Positions 1 through 8,943 are shown, counted from the first letter of the stretch. The stretch: DNA of 64,000 bases from Heliophilum fasciatum (GCF_004341395.1 NZ_SLXT01000006.1:62001-126000), one strand, 5' to 3'. Program-made: numbers and translations. The notes: generated by a model from the letters alone, not told the origin.

Positions 1-899
1 TCGCGGGTGGAGATGGTGATGCCGGCACGGGGCATCCAAAGGCGCAGGGCCGTCATCAACTGGACCATTTGCTTGTCCGTGACCAAGCAAGCCGGTGCAA
101 AGGCGCCTTTATGGGGGCGGATGCGGGGCAGCGAAAAACTGATTTCGGCGGACGGGTAGCGTTCTTGCAGATAAAGACCGTGCAGCGCTGTAAAAAAAGC
201 GTCCCGCTGCCATTCGGCCAAGCCGAGCAAAGCGCCGATATTGACATTGCGCATGCCAGCGCGGCAGGCCGCTTCCGGGGCATCCAAGCGGAAACGAAAG
301 TCTTTTTTGGGACCCCATAAGTGCAATTGATCGTACCGGGCTTCGTCATAGGTTTCCTGATACAAGGTCATTTGATCGACGCCGGCGGCAATCAAGCGGC
401 GGTAGCCCGCTTCGTCGAGGGCGTAGAGTTCCACACCGATGCAAGTAAAATATTTTTTGATGATGGCGATGGCGTCAGCAAGATAGTCAAGCGAAGCGAT
501 CTCTGGCGCATCGCCGGTCAGCAGCAAGATATGTTTGAGGCCGCTGGCGGCAATCAGCGCTGCTTCCCGCTCCACTTCGTCCAGGCGCAGTTGTTTGCGT
601 TGCAGGCGGTTGTGGGCGGCAAAGGAGCAGTAGACGCAGCGGTTGCTGCAGTAATTGGAAAGGTAAAGCGGTGTGTACAGCAAGATGGTGCGGCCGAAAT
701 GTTGTTTCGTCAACTGATGGGCTTTTTGCGCCATCGCTTCGAGGAACGGTTCGGCGGCCGGTGCGAGCAACGCCAAAAAATCAAGCGGTGACAGTTGATC
801 TTTTTGCAGCGCTCGGGCCACTTGGTTTGGCGTCACATCGGCGCAGTAGGCGGCAACATCGAATTCCCGATAGGCATGAAGCTGATCATAAAAGGACAA
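1..899 (-). CDS. thiH: 2-iminoacetate synthase ThiH (partial, 3' end beyond window)
   Basis: Radical SAM tyrosine lyase that makes dehydroglycine for the thiazole ring of thiamin. Reading leftward from a TTG at 899, the protein begins MSFYDQLHAYREFDV, as Firmicute ThiH proteins do. The radical-SAM cluster is CSNRCVYC at C84, C88 and C91 (CX3CX2C). The conserved stretches HLWGPKKDFRFRLDAPE and ALLGLAEWQRDAFF follow. About 299 residues are in the window; the C-terminus lies off the left edge. I chose the TTG because GGAGAAGGTG ends six bases before it; a GTG at 908 is the alternative. It is last in a thiD-thiS-thiG-thiH run, about 135 bp after thiG. Confidence 0.93.
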   Translation of the reverse strand, partial: MSFYDQLHAYREFDVAAYCADVTPNQVARALQKDQLSPLDFLALLAPAAEPFLEAMAQKAHQLTKQHFGRTILLYTPLYLSNYCSNRCVYCSFAAHNRLQRKQLRLDEVEREAALIAASGLKHILLLTGDAPEIASLDYLADAIAIIKKYFTCIGVELYALDEAGYRRLIAAGVDQMTLYQETYDEARYDQLHLWGPKKDFRFRLDAPEAACRAGMRNVNIGALLGLAEWQRDAFFTALHGLYLQERYPSAEISFSLPRIRPHKGAFAPACLVTDKQMVQLMTALRLWMPRAGITISTR

Positions 900-1033
900 T
901 GAACGCACCTTCTCCGTGGGCCGCCATCGAGGCGGCAGATTCTCCTGGGCACAAGGGTTGGCCTGGAGCGGGTTTCGGCGATATACGCGGTAGGGGGCGG
1001 TAGGGCGCGGTAACCGCACTGGCTCATCGAGGC

Positions 1034-1816
1034 TTAGCTGTGGAGAAAGCCCGTCAGCGGTGAAGAGGCCTGGGCAAGCTGGGAAATGGGGCCTACGCCG
1101 GCGCGATAAGCCTGGCGACCGGCGGCGACGGCATCGCCGAAGGCTTTGGCCATGGCGACGGGATCGTTGGCGGAGGCGATGGCCGTGTTGACCAAGCAGG
1201 CGGCGGCGCCCATTTCCATGGCTTCGCAGGCCTCAGAAGGACGGCCGATGCCGGCATCGACGATCACCGGCAGGGCGATTTCGGCGATCAAAATGCGGAG
1301 CAGTTCTTTGGTTTGGAGGCCGCGGTTGGAGCCAATCGGTGCACCGAGGGGCATGACGGCGGCGGCACCGGCATCGACGAGCGCCTTGGCCACCATCAGA
1401 TCGGGACTGATGTAGGGCAGGACAACAAAGTCTTCCCGGGCCAAAATCTCCGTGGCTTTGACGGTTTCGTACCCGTCGGGCAAAAGATACTTGTTGTCGG
1501 CGATCACTTCGATTTTAATCCAGTTGCCACAGCCGGCAGCGCGGGCCAGGCGCGCGATGCGGACGGCCTCTTCGGCGGTTCGTGCTCCGGAGGTGTTCGG
1601 CAGTAACTGCACGGTTTTCGGAATGTGCCGCATCACATTATCGGTGGATGCGGCAAAATCAACGCGCCGCAACGCGACGGTGATTACTTCGGAACCGGAC
1701 TGGGCAAGTACGTCCGGAATCAAGTGGTCCGAAGCGTATTTACCGGTGCCGACAAAGAGGCGGCTGGTCAGGGTCCGGCCACCCAGGACGAAGGGATCAA
1801 GGTGATATTCGGCCAT
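1034..1816 (-). CDS. thiG: Thiazole synthase ThiG
   Basis: Condenses 1-deoxy-D-xylulose-5-phosphate, dehydroglycine and ThiS-thiocarboxylate into thiamin thiazole phosphate. 260 residues, usual family length (TIM barrel). It starts [20 protein letters not shown]; the substrate-binding lysine is K101 in WIKIEVI. The phosphate-binding segments [15 protein letters not shown] and [10 protein letters not shown] are present. An upstream in-frame ATG at 1885 exists but lies inside thiS. The ATG at 1816 sits 2 bp after the thiS stop, so the two are translationally coupled. Partner of ThiS and ThiH. Confidence 0.96.
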   Translation of the reverse strand: MAEYHLDPFVLGGRTLTSRLFVGTGKYASDHLIPDVLAQSGSEVITVALRRVDFAASTDNVMRHIPKTVQLLPNTSGARTAEEAVRIARLARAAGCGNWIKIEVIADNKYLLPDGYETVKATEILAREDFVVLPYISPDLMVAKALVDAGAAAVMPLGAPIGSNRGLQTKELLRILIAEIALPVIVDAGIGRPSEACEAMEMGAAACLVNTAIASANDPVAMAKAFGDAVAAGRQAYRAGVGPISQLAQASSPLTGFLHS

Positions 1817-1818
1817 GG

Positions 1819-2019
1819 TCAGCCCCCTCCCACAAAACGCAGTACTTCCAGGTTGTCCTTTTCCTGGAGTGTGATCGTGGCCCACTGATCCTGTTTGATG
1901 ATCTGTCCGTTGTATTCCACGATGATGCCGGACAGATCGTCCATTTTTTTGGTCAGATAGGCCGATAAAGTTTGGGTGCCGGTCAGTTCTGCCGGCTGGC
2001 CGTTGACGGTGATGCCCAT
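1819..2019 (-). CDS. thiS: Sulfur carrier protein ThiS
   Basis: Small ubiquitin-fold sulfur carrier (66 residues). The C-terminal Gly-Gly is adenylated and converted to a thiocarboxylate that donates sulfur to ThiG. The sequence starts [12 protein letters not shown] and ends RFVGGG, carrying one more glycine than the usual GG. The ribosome site AAAGGAG lies a few bases upstream of the ATG. It sits between thiD (about 30 bp upstream) and thiG (2 bp downstream). No thiF adenylyltransferase is visible in the window. Confidence 0.95.
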   Translation of the reverse strand: MGITVNGQPAELTGTQTLSAYLTKKMDDLSGIIVEYNGQIIKQDQWATITLQEKDNLEVLRFVGGG

Positions 2020-2048
2020 GAAAAAACTCCTTTCTGATGGGAAAGAGG

Positions 2049-2852
2049 CTAGTTGTACGTCAGCTTGCCTTTTTGATAAAGGTCAATCAGGTGGCCCACC
2101 GGGCCAGCACCTTGTCCGAGGGGCAGCGCATGGGTGATGGCGGCAGTGATGTAGGTTTTCGCTTGGCTGACCGCTTCGGCCACCGTGGCGCCCCGGGCGA
2201 GATACGAAGCAATCGCCGAAGAAAGAGTGCAGCCGGTGCCGTGGGTGTTTTTGGTGTCGATGCGTTTTCCTGGCAGGACCATGATCTGGTTACCGTCAAA
2301 AAGCAGGTCGTTGGCATCGTTGCAGCGGTGCCCTCCTTTGACGAGAACGTGCTTGGCGCCGCTCTGGGCAATCTGGCGGGCGGCCGCTTCCATACCGGCG
2401 GCGTCCTCGATGGTCAGCCCTGTGAGGGCCTCCGCTTCGGGAATGTTCGGTGTTGCTACGTCGGCGATGGCCAGCAGGTGGCGCAGTTCATCGACAGCCT
2501 CCGGCTGTAAGAGAAAATGACCGCTTTTGGCAACCATGACCGGGTCGACGACGATGTTCTTGGCGTCGTAGGCCTGCAGGGTTTCGCGAATGGTTCGGAT
2601 GATCGGTGCGCTGCTGACCATACCGATTTTGACAGCCGCCGGTGGGATGTCTTCGAAAATGGCTTGCATCTGCTGGCGCACCATTTCCGGCGTGAGCTCG
2701 GTAACGGCAAAGACGCCGGTGGTGTTCTGAGCGGTGATCGCCGTGATCACGGTCATCCCGTAAACGCCGAGAGCACACATGGTTTTGAGATCGGCTTGGA
2801 TGCCAGCACCGCCGGAGCAGTCCGAACCGGCAATCGAAAGAACAGGTTGCAT
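2049..2852 (-). CDS. thiD: Hydroxymethylpyrimidine/phosphomethylpyrimidine kinase ThiD
   Basis: Phosphorylates HMP and HMP-P in the pyrimidine branch of thiamin synthesis. 267 residues, normal length for the ribokinase-fold family. The N-terminus [21 protein letters not shown] carries the family's substrate-binding [13 protein letters not shown] motif. The C-terminal anion hole is seen in [16 protein letters not shown]. The ATG is preceded by AGGAGGATC. It is the first gene after the TPP riboswitch, so the whole thi operon should be shut down by thiamin pyrophosphate. Confidence 0.95.
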   Translation of the reverse strand: MQPVLSIAGSDCSGGAGIQADLKTMCALGVYGMTVITAITAQNTTGVFAVTELTPEMVRQQMQAIFEDIPPAAVKIGMVSSAPIIRTIRETLQAYDAKNIVVDPVMVAKSGHFLLQPEAVDELRHLLAIADVATPNIPEAEALTGLTIEDAAGMEAAARQIAQSGAKHVLVKGGHRCNDANDLLFDGNQIMVLPGKRIDTKNTHGTGCTLSSAIASYLARGATVAEAVSQAKTYITAAITHALPLGQGAGPVGHLIDLYQKGKLTYN

Positions 2853-2863
2853 AAAGATCCTCC

Positions 2864-2894
2864 TAATAAAAAAAGCCTGCGGAAAGCAAGCTTT
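2864..2894 (-). terminator. Rho-independent terminator after TPP aptamer (attenuator)
   Basis: On the minus strand, AAGCTTGC pairs with GCAGGCTT around a five-base TTTCC loop and is followed by seven Ts and ATT. It lies directly between the TPP aptamer and thiD. This is the expected expression platform: transcription stops here when ligand is bound. Confidence 0.8.
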
Positions 2895-2899
2895 TAAAA

Positions 2900-2992
2900 A
2901 TTAGCCAACTTTCCTACGCCGGTATGACCCGGATCAGGTAATGAGGGTTGGATTGCTCCTCTCAGCCTTGCGGCACCCCTAGTGGATGTATG
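2900..2992 (-). promoter_or_regulatory. TPP riboswitch (thi box)
   Basis: Read on the minus strand, the segment carries the hallmark pieces in order: CTAGGGGTGCCG (P1/P2), GGCTGAGAGGA (the CUGAGA core), and ACCTGATCCGGGTCATACCGG followed by CGTAGGAAAG (P4/P5 and closing strand). These are the conserved blocks of the thiamin-pyrophosphate aptamer. It precedes thiD by about 50 bases, with a terminator hairpin in between, so control is by transcription attenuation. Confidence 0.95.
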
Positions 2993-3145
2993 CAGTTGTG
3001 GATACTACCTTAAGTATAGGCGGGAAAAAGGCTGCTGGCAAGTGCCACGATCCTTTCCGGTAGCGTATTTATGCAAGATCATGCTCGTTCGAGCGAGGGG
3101 ATACGTGTCAGGCGGTTAGGTGCTCTAAACGCATCGGAACGAGGT

Positions 3146-3180
3146 TTGAGCGCTTTTTGGATACTGCGTATACTGTATAC
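3146..3180 (+). promoter_or_regulatory. Candidate sigma-A promoter of aspA overlapping a palindrome
   Basis: TTGAGC (3146-3151) and TATACT (3169-3174) are separated by 17 bp. The -10 box lies within the near-perfect palindrome GTATACTGTATAC (3168-3180), which is placed where a repressor would block RNA polymerase. The cognate regulator is unknown; GntR-type operators are one possibility. Confidence 0.6.
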
Positions 3181-3215
3181 AATGGATGCGTTAGGAATGA
3201 AAGGATTGTGGTACC

Positions 3216-4631
3216 ATGCATTATCGAATGGAACGCGATATGATCGGCACGATGAATATCCCGCAAAGTGCCTACTACGGAATCCATACAGCACGGGCGG
3301 CGGAGAATTTTCGTGTATCCGGGCAAATGGTTCATCCGGAACTGATTCGGGCAATCGCGCTGGTAAAACAAGCGGCGGCAGAGACGAATATGGCCCTGGG
3401 GTTGCTCGATCGCCAGGTCGGCAATGCGATTGTCCGGGCAGCCGGTGAAGTGGCGCAGGGCAACCTGGCTGATCAATTTATCGTCGATGCGATGCAAGGC
3501 GGTGCCGGGACTTCGACCAACATGAATGTCAATGAAGTGATCGCCAACCGGGCGATTGAGATGCTCGGCGGCAGCAAAGGCGATTATACGGTCGTTCATC
3601 CGCTCAATCAGGTGAACTTGGCCCAATCGACCAATGATGTTTACCCAACGGCACTGCGCATCGCGACCATTCGGTTGCTGCGCCGACTTGCCGAAGCTTG
3701 CGCCACCTTGCTAAGTGCGCTGCAAGTAAAGGAAGCTGAATTTGCTGACATACTGAAGCTGGGGCGCACCGAGATGCAAGATGCGGTGCCTATTATGCTG
3801 GGGCAAACTTTTGCGGCCTGGGCCGAAGCGGTGGCACGGGATCGCCGGCGTTTCGGCGCAGTGGAAGAGCGTTTAGGACAAGTTAACCTTGGCGGCACCG
3901 CCATTGGCACGGGCATCAATGCGGACAGCCAATATATTGCTCAAGTAACAGAGCGCTTGCGTGACCTGGCAGGGCTGGCCCTGGGGCGCACAGAAAACAT
4001 GATCGACAGTACACAAAATGCCGATATTTTTGTGGAAGTCTCGGGACTCTTAAAAGCCAGTGCTACGAATCTGATCAAAATAACCGCTGATTTGCGCTTG
4101 CTGTCATCCGGTCCCCGCGGTGGACTGGGGGAACTGCGGTTGCCCAAGCAACAAGCCGGCTCATCGATCATGCCGGGCAAAGTCAATCCGGTGATGACGG
4201 AGATGCTGACGCAAGTGGCCTACCAGGCAATGGCCCAGGATCTGGCGATTACGCTGGCGGCCCAGGGGGGGCAATTGGAACTCAATGCGTTTTTACCACT
4301 GATCACGGCCAACTTGCTGCCGGCCATCGATACGCTGGCGCGGGCGATCGAGTTGTTTGCGGAGCGGTGCGTCCGTGGAATTGAGGCCGTGCCGGAACGC
4401 TGCCGTGCTCATCTGGATAACAGCGTAGGTATCATTACGGCCCTGGCACCGTTGCTGGGCTATGATCAAGCGGCAGCTTTGGCTGGAGAAGCATTAGCCG
4501 AAAACCGAACCGTGCAGGATGTGCTCATGCAGTCCGGTATTTTTACCACCGAAGAATTAAAGGAATTATTGCGCCCGGAACATATGACGCGCCCGGGGAT
4601 CATTGCGCGTTCGGGGCCATTAACGCGCTAG
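3216..4631 (+). CDS. aspA: Aspartate ammonia-lyase (aspartase)
   Basis: Deaminates aspartate to fumarate; member of the aspartase/fumarase superfamily. 471 residues, usual length. The start resembles B. subtilis AnsB (ERDMIGTMNIPQSAYYGIHTARAAENF). The superfamily signature is GSSIMPGKVNPVM; the ending with V-M and the motif GGAGTSTNMNVNEVIAN are more like aspartase than class II fumarase. QSTNDVYPTA is also present. ATG 3216 follows AAGGATTGTGGTACC; the spacing is loose. It is apparently monocistronic with its own promoter. Its stop overlaps the stop of the convergent nitroreductase gene by four bases (CTAG). A fumarase role cannot be excluded from sequence alone. Confidence 0.85.
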   Translation: MHYRMERDMIGTMNIPQSAYYGIHTARAAENFRVSGQMVHPELIRAIALVKQAAAETNMALGLLDRQVGNAIVRAAGEVAQGNLADQFIVDAMQGGAGTSTNMNVNEVIANRAIEMLGGSKGDYTVVHPLNQVNLAQSTNDVYPTALRIATIRLLRRLAEACATLLSALQVKEAEFADILKLGRTEMQDAVPIMLGQTFAAWAEAVARDRRRFGAVEERLGQVNLGGTAIGTGINADSQYIAQVTERLRDLAGLALGRTENMIDSTQNADIFVEVSGLLKASATNLIKITADLRLLSSGPRGGLGELRLPKQQAGSSIMPGKVNPVMTEMLTQVAYQAMAQDLAITLAAQGGQLELNAFLPLITANLLPAIDTLARAIELFAERCVRGIEAVPERCRAHLDNSVGIITALAPLLGYDQAAALAGEALAENRTVQDVLMQSGIFTTEELKELLRPEHMTRPGIIARSGPLTR

Positions 4632-5209
4632 GCTTGAACCGAGGCCTGACCATGCCAGGCGATGATCTCGGGCGGTTTTTTTTCCGGGGCCGGCATCTTG
4701 CCCTGCGGATAGCCGATGATGATCGGAGCCACAACCTGATAATCAGCAGGGACGCCCAGCGATGCCTTGATGTCCGGTTGATCCAGCAGCGGCTGGGCAA
4801 AGCCGATCCAGCAAGTGCCCAATCCGAGGGCGTGGGCGGCTAGCATGAGGTTCTGGGCGGCGAGGCTACAGTCAACGATGGTACGGTGGCTTTCCGGTTT
4901 GCCGTAGATGACGAGCAACGTTGCTGCTTCATAGAAGATGTTGAACTTCGGGTTGGACAGGGCCGTTTCATAGCGGCGCAGGTTCGGCGCTTGTTCAAGC
5001 AACGTCAGGAGCAGCGCTTTGGCTTGGGTCGAAAACTCGGCCAATTTGGCGCGATCTTGAATAATGAGAAAAGCCCAGGGCTGAAAGTTCATCGCACTTG
5101 GCGCCTGGGTGGCCGCTTGGAGCAACTGCTCAATCGTTTCCTTGGTCACTGGTTGATCCGTATAGCGGCGAACAGAACGGCGTGTATAGAGTGCTTCCAG
5201 CAGTTCCAT
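4628..5209 (-). CDS. Nitroreductase-family FMN oxidoreductase
   Basis: 193-residue member of the nitroreductase fold. Such proteins use FMN and NAD(P)H to reduce nitro compounds, quinones or flavins; the physiological substrate cannot be told. The N-terminal FMN-binding RRSVRRYTDQPV is followed by APSAMNFQPWAF and, later, AAQNLMLAAHALGLGTCWIGF, all characteristic. The C-terminus ends KPPEIIAWHGQASVQA. It starts at ATG 5209 (MELLEALYTRR). It converges on aspA and appears monocistronic. Confidence 0.88.
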   Translation of the reverse strand: MELLEALYTRRSVRRYTDQPVTKETIEQLLQAATQAPSAMNFQPWAFLIIQDRAKLAEFSTQAKALLLTLLEQAPNLRRYETALSNPKFNIFYEAATLLVIYGKPESHRTIVDCSLAAQNLMLAAHALGLGTCWIGFAQPLLDQPDIKASLGVPADYQVVAPIIIGYPQGKMPAPEKKPPEIIAWHGQASVQA

Positions 5210-5332
5210 CGTGCGATCATCCTTCCAACATCGTATTTAGGCAATATCATACCATTTTGGGCGATGGGAAGCGAGCCCATGCCAAAAGCTGTGGTGCACC
5301 CTTCCCGGAACGGCGCGTATGGTAGAGGGAGT

Positions 5333-5376
5333 GCAAGAACGGGAATAGGGCAAGAACGGGAATGGGGCAAGAAAGG
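5333..5376 (+). repeat. 17-bp tandem repeat (about 2.6 copies)
   Basis: GCAAGAACGGGAATAGG (5333-5349) is followed by GCAAGAACGGGAATGGG (5350-5366) and then by GCAAGAAAGG (5367-5376). It lies in the leader of the following peptidase gene, and an in-frame ATG (5362) falls inside the second unit. Confidence 0.85.
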
Positions 5377-5391
5377 CAGGCGGAAAAAAGG

Positions 5392-6318
5392 ATGGCTACT
5401 CGACCACCCATACTGCGTCAAGGCGATACCTTTGGCATTGTCACGCTGGGCAGTCCCTTGGCGCGGGAGATGATCGATGCCCGTGTAGCCTATTTAGAGA
5501 GTTTTGGCTTTAATGTAGTCCTCGGCCGCTACGTCTATGGGCAAGCGGGGTTTCTTGCCGCAACGGCGCAACAGCGGGCCGGCGACTTGATGGATATGTT
5601 TCGCAATCGCGATGTCAATGTGATTTTGCCGACGCGAGGCGGTGTCGGCGTGGCCGGCATCTTGCCTTTTTTGGACTATGCCGTGATTCGTAGCAACCCC
5701 AAGATCCTCTCCGGGTACAGCGACGTGACGATCTTGCTCAATACGCTCTATCAACAGGCGAATTTGATCACCTTTCACAGTTTGTTGCTGATCGATTTTC
5801 GTCCTGATACGCCGCCGTACAACTATAACCAGTTTTACGGCGTCACCGCGACCATAGCGCCACAGCGCCAGGTGCAAAACCCACCGGGCGTTTCGTTGGT
5901 CAGTGTCATCCCCGGCAACGTCACCGGACCGATCGTGGGCGGTAATTTGACGTCGCTCGTGGGGAGCCTGGGGACCGCTTTTGAGATCGATACGCGCGGT
6001 AAAATTTTCTTTTTGGAAGAGACCCATGAGCCGATCAATAGGGTCTACCGTTACCTGGAACATCTCCGGTTAGCCGGAAAGTTTCGCGATTGTATTGGCA
6101 TCATCATGGGCGAGTGTACCAATTGCGCCGATGCCTACGGAAAAACGTACAGTGACTTGATCCGGGACGAGATCGTTCCGCTGCGTAAGCCCTTGATGAC
6201 GAACTTGGCCAGCGGTCACGGCCTCTTTAAGGCGGCGATTCCCATCGGTGCGGTGGCCAATCTCAACACCCTCAATAATACGTTGACCATCGTGGAACCG
6301 ACCGTCAGTGCACGCTAG
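5392..6318 (+). CDS. LD-carboxypeptidase-like peptidase (S66 family, LdcA/MccF type)
   Basis: Serine peptidase of the S66 family, whose members trim the L-Ala/D-amino-acid bond of muropeptides during wall recycling or cleave microcin C-like compounds. The nucleophile elbow is GYSDVT (Ser about residue 110 from this start). The acid is in FFLEETHEPINRVYRYL and the histidine in ASGHGLFKAAIPIG, giving the Ser-Glu-His triad. About 308 residues, typical. I prefer ATG 5392 (MATRPPILRQGDTF) over an in-frame ATG at 5362 because the latter lies within a tandem repeat; neither has an ideal ribosome site. No signal peptide, so it acts in the cytoplasm. Confidence 0.85.
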   Translation: MATRPPILRQGDTFGIVTLGSPLAREMIDARVAYLESFGFNVVLGRYVYGQAGFLAATAQQRAGDLMDMFRNRDVNVILPTRGGVGVAGILPFLDYAVIRSNPKILSGYSDVTILLNTLYQQANLITFHSLLLIDFRPDTPPYNYNQFYGVTATIAPQRQVQNPPGVSLVSVIPGNVTGPIVGGNLTSLVGSLGTAFEIDTRGKIFFLEETHEPINRVYRYLEHLRLAGKFRDCIGIIMGECTNCADAYGKTYSDLIRDEIVPLRKPLMTNLASGHGLFKAAIPIGAVANLNTLNNTLTIVEPTVSAR

Positions 6319-6358
6319 CCGGCGGGGTAGTTGGGATGGAAGTCGCAGAAAAGGTACG

Positions 6359-6384
6359 GGCACGGCAGGGCCGTGCCGCTTTTA
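6359..6384 (+). terminator. Likely terminator of the S66 peptidase gene
   Basis: GGCACGGC and GCCGTGCC form a perfect 8-bp stem around a three-base loop, followed by GCTTTTAT. It lies 40 bp after the stop, between convergent genes. The T-run is short. Confidence 0.6.
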
Positions 6385-6849
6385 TGAGCTAATATGGCTG
6401 TTGAGGCGATAGATGACCCAGGAAAGATAGGTAGCGAAGGTCGTCCAAAGCGCGTACGGAGCCAGCAGACCGGCAGCCAGCGGTGAGTACGTCCAAGTCG
6501 TTACAGCGATGAGCACGGCAGTGATGGCGATCAGCCCTGTGTCGAGGAACGAAAGCAGCAAGTTACGGCTGAAGGCCTGGCCGATAAAAAAGAGAATGCT
6601 GAATCCATAGTTGGCAGTGGCGAGCACTTTCCAGAACAGGGGCAGATTCCGAAGGCCCATGTTCCGGGAAAGTACGACCATGGCCAGGGAGATCAGGCCG
6701 TAGATCACCAGCCAGATGAAACCAATGACCATGCCGGGCGGTGACCAAGACGGTTTTTCCAGAGAGTCGATAACGTCGCGGTTCATCGGAAAGATCCAAG
6801 CAGGGATGATCAGCAACCCGTAAGTAAGCAAAAAAACAACAGCACGCAT
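6382..6849 (-). CDS. tspO: TspO/MBR (tryptophan-rich sensory protein) family membrane protein
   Basis: Five-helix membrane protein of the TspO family, which binds tetrapyrroles and sterol-like ligands; the exact role is unsettled. The family signature KPSWSPPGMVIGFIWLVIYGLI is present near residues 32-53, and the C-terminal helix PYALWTTFATYLSWVIYRLN is also typical. 155 residues from ATG 6849, chosen because GGAGG lies eight bases upstream; an in-frame ATG 63 bp further upstream would add an untypical hydrophilic tail. Convergent with the S66 peptidase gene. Confidence 0.88.
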   Translation of the reverse strand: MRAVVFLLTYGLLIIPAWIFPMNRDVIDSLEKPSWSPPGMVIGFIWLVIYGLISLAMVVLSRNMGLRNLPLFWKVLATANYGFSILFFIGQAFSRNLLLSFLDTGLIAITAVLIAVTTWTYSPLAAGLLAPYALWTTFATYLSWVIYRLNSHISS

Positions 6850-7007
6850 GGGTATCGCCTCCGGATCAACGTTGTATCGTAGAGAGTATTCCCGAAAAGA
6901 GAGGGGATACACCTAGCGTTGTGTAAGGGTTGATTGAATTCCCTTGGCGAAAAGGTGGCGATAAGCAAGGTGGCGATTTGCAATAAAAATAAGATAAGAT
7001 AAGATAC

Positions 7008-7058
7008 ATAAAAAAAGCCGCTTACCTCCGGCAATATCTGCGGAGGCAAGCGGCTTTT
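7008..7058 (-). terminator. Strong Rho-independent terminator of the ABC-F gene
   Basis: On the minus strand GCCGCTTGCCTCCG pairs with CGGAGGTAAGCGGC (one mismatch) around a ten-base loop and is followed by seven Ts. On the plus strand the hairpin is followed by four Ts, so it may work weakly in both directions. Confidence 0.85.
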
Positions 7059-7108
7059 GCGATTGTTGTAACTCAATTTGTAAGCGAGATGGAATTTTTG
7101 TTGATGGA

Positions 7109-8707
7109 TTACGCGCTCACGCCGGCCCGGTAGGCCAAGTACTCATCAAAGGTGGACACACGGTCAATCAGCCCATCGGGTGTAATTTCAATGATCCGGT
7201 TGGCAATGGTCTGGACAAACTGGTGATCTTGCGAGACAAACAGCACCGTGCCGTCAAAAGCGATCAAGCCGTTGTTCAGCGCCGTGATCGATTCCAGATC
7301 AAGGTGGTTCGTCGGTTCGTCCAGGAGCAGCACGTTGGCAGCCGTCAGCATCATCCGCGAAAGCATGCAGCGCACTTTTTCGCCGCCTGAGAGCACGGTG
7401 GCTTTTTTCAGCGATTCCTCACCGGAGAAAAGCATGCGGCCCAGGAAGCCGCGGACGAAGTTCTCGTCTTGCTCTTTCGAGTACTGGCGCAGCCAGTCGA
7501 CAAGGCTTAAGTCCACACCGTCGAAGTAGGCGCTGTTGTCTTTGGGGAAGTAGGCTTGCTTTGTCGTGATCCCCCATTTGAATTCGCCAGTGTCAGCGGT
7601 GAGTTCGCCCATGAGAATCTGGAACAAGGTTGTCTTGGCCAAGCTGTCGGGACCGACGAGGGCCACCTTATCACCGCGATTCAAGGTGAAGGAAACGTTA
7701 TTAAGTACAGGGATGCCGTCGATGCTTTTGCACAGATCGGTGACGGTGAGAATATCTTTACCGGCTTCACGCTCGGATTTAAAGTCCACATAAGGGAACT
7801 TGCGGCTCGACGGTTTGATATCGTCAAGGGTCAGCTTCTCGAGCTGCTTTTTCCGTGATGTAGCTTGCTTGGACTTGGAGGCATTGGCGCTAAAGCGGCG
7901 GATGAATTGCTCTAGTTCCTTGATCTTCTCTTCTTTTTTCTTGTTGGCGTTGCGGCTCAGTTGCAGTGCCAACTGGCTCGATTCATACCAGAAGTCATAG
8001 TTACCGACATAAAGCTGCACTTTGCCAAAGTCGATGTCGACGATGTGCGTGCAGACTTGATTCAAAAAGTGGCGATCGTGAGAAACGACGATGACCGTGC
8101 CTTTGAAGGAGTAGAGGAAGTTCTCCAGCCAGGTGATCGACGCAATATCGAGATGGTTCGTCGGTTCGTCGAGCAGCAGGATGTGGGGGTTGCCGAAGAG
8201 CGCCTGTGCCAGGAGGACGCGCACTTTTTGCGGGCCGTCCAGGTCTTTCATCAGGCACTGGTGCAGTTCGTCAGCGATGCCCAAGCCCACGAGCAGTTCG
8301 GCCGCTTCCGACTCGGCATCCCAGCCGTTTAACTCGGCAAATTCGCCTTCCAGTTCCGCCGCGCGGATGCCGTCTTCTTCGGAAAAATCGCTCTTGGCGT
8401 AGAGTTCATTTTTTTCTTCCATGATGCGATAAAGGCGGGCATGACCCATGATCACGGTATCGAGCACGGGATATTCATCATAGGCATAGTGGTCTTGCTT
8501 TAAGACAGCGAGGCGCTCGCCCGGTGTGATAAAAACATCCCCACGATCGGCTTCCAGATCGCCGGAGAGGATTTTGAGAAAAGTCGATTTGCCGGCACCG
8601 TTGGCACCGATCAGCCCGTAACAGTTGCCGGGCAGAAATTTAATCGTCGCGTCTTCAAACAGGGTGCGCTTGCCAAAGCGCAGGGTAATGCCGTCCGTAC
8701 TGATCAC
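7109..8707 (-). CDS. ABC-F family ATPase (YkpA/YbiT type)
   Basis: Soluble tandem-ABC ATPase with no membrane domain; ABC-F proteins act on ribosomes as translation factors. 532 residues. ABC1 (about 1-235) has Walker A GANGAGKST, Walker B ILLLDEPTNHLD and H-loop VSHDRHFL. The YkpA-like sequence FGKVQLYVGNYDFWYE follows. A Lys-rich interdomain linker covers about 240-300. ABC2 has LSGGEK and LLLDEPTNHLD, but a degenerate Walker A (GPDSLAKTTL) and SQDHQF in place of SHDRxF. These substitutions are normal for this subfamily. ATG 8707. Resistance-type ABC-F proteins are a less likely alternative. Confidence 0.9.
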   Translation of the reverse strand: MISTDGITLRFGKRTLFEDATIKFLPGNCYGLIGANGAGKSTFLKILSGDLEADRGDVFITPGERLAVLKQDHYAYDEYPVLDTVIMGHARLYRIMEEKNELYAKSDFSEEDGIRAAELEGEFAELNGWDAESEAAELLVGLGIADELHQCLMKDLDGPQKVRVLLAQALFGNPHILLLDEPTNHLDIASITWLENFLYSFKGTVIVVSHDRHFLNQVCTHIVDIDFGKVQLYVGNYDFWYESSQLALQLSRNANKKKEEKIKELEQFIRRFSANASKSKQATSRKKQLEKLTLDDIKPSSRKFPYVDFKSEREAGKDILTVTDLCKSIDGIPVLNNVSFTLNRGDKVALVGPDSLAKTTLFQILMGELTADTGEFKWGITTKQAYFPKDNSAYFDGVDLSLVDWLRQYSKEQDENFVRGFLGRMLFSGEESLKKATVLSGGEKVRCMLSRMMLTAANVLLLDEPTNHLDLESITALNNGLIAFDGTVLFVSQDHQFVQTIANRIIEITPDGLIDRVSTFDEYLAYRAGVSA

Positions 8708-8943
8708 GTGATACGCTCCTTTTTTATCTCATGTGGGTAGGAATAATGGTTTGGAAAAGCGAAAAAAAGATGAAACTGATTCCAGGGAAAAGTACGCCAC
8801 ATCGTGGCATGATAACCAGTTCAGTATAACCCATTGCCACGTAAAGGGCAAAGAAAATCAACGTTGGCAACGAGGGACGAAAACAAGGGACGAAAAGGAA
8901 GCACAAAACGGTGTGCGAAATGAAGTACAAGGGAGGACTAGTG

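Noticed and set aside
7109-8707. Degenerate second Walker A and unusual signature in the ABC-F protein as a sign of a novel system
   Set aside because: These substitutions are normal for YkpA/YbiT-type ABC-F proteins as far as I know.
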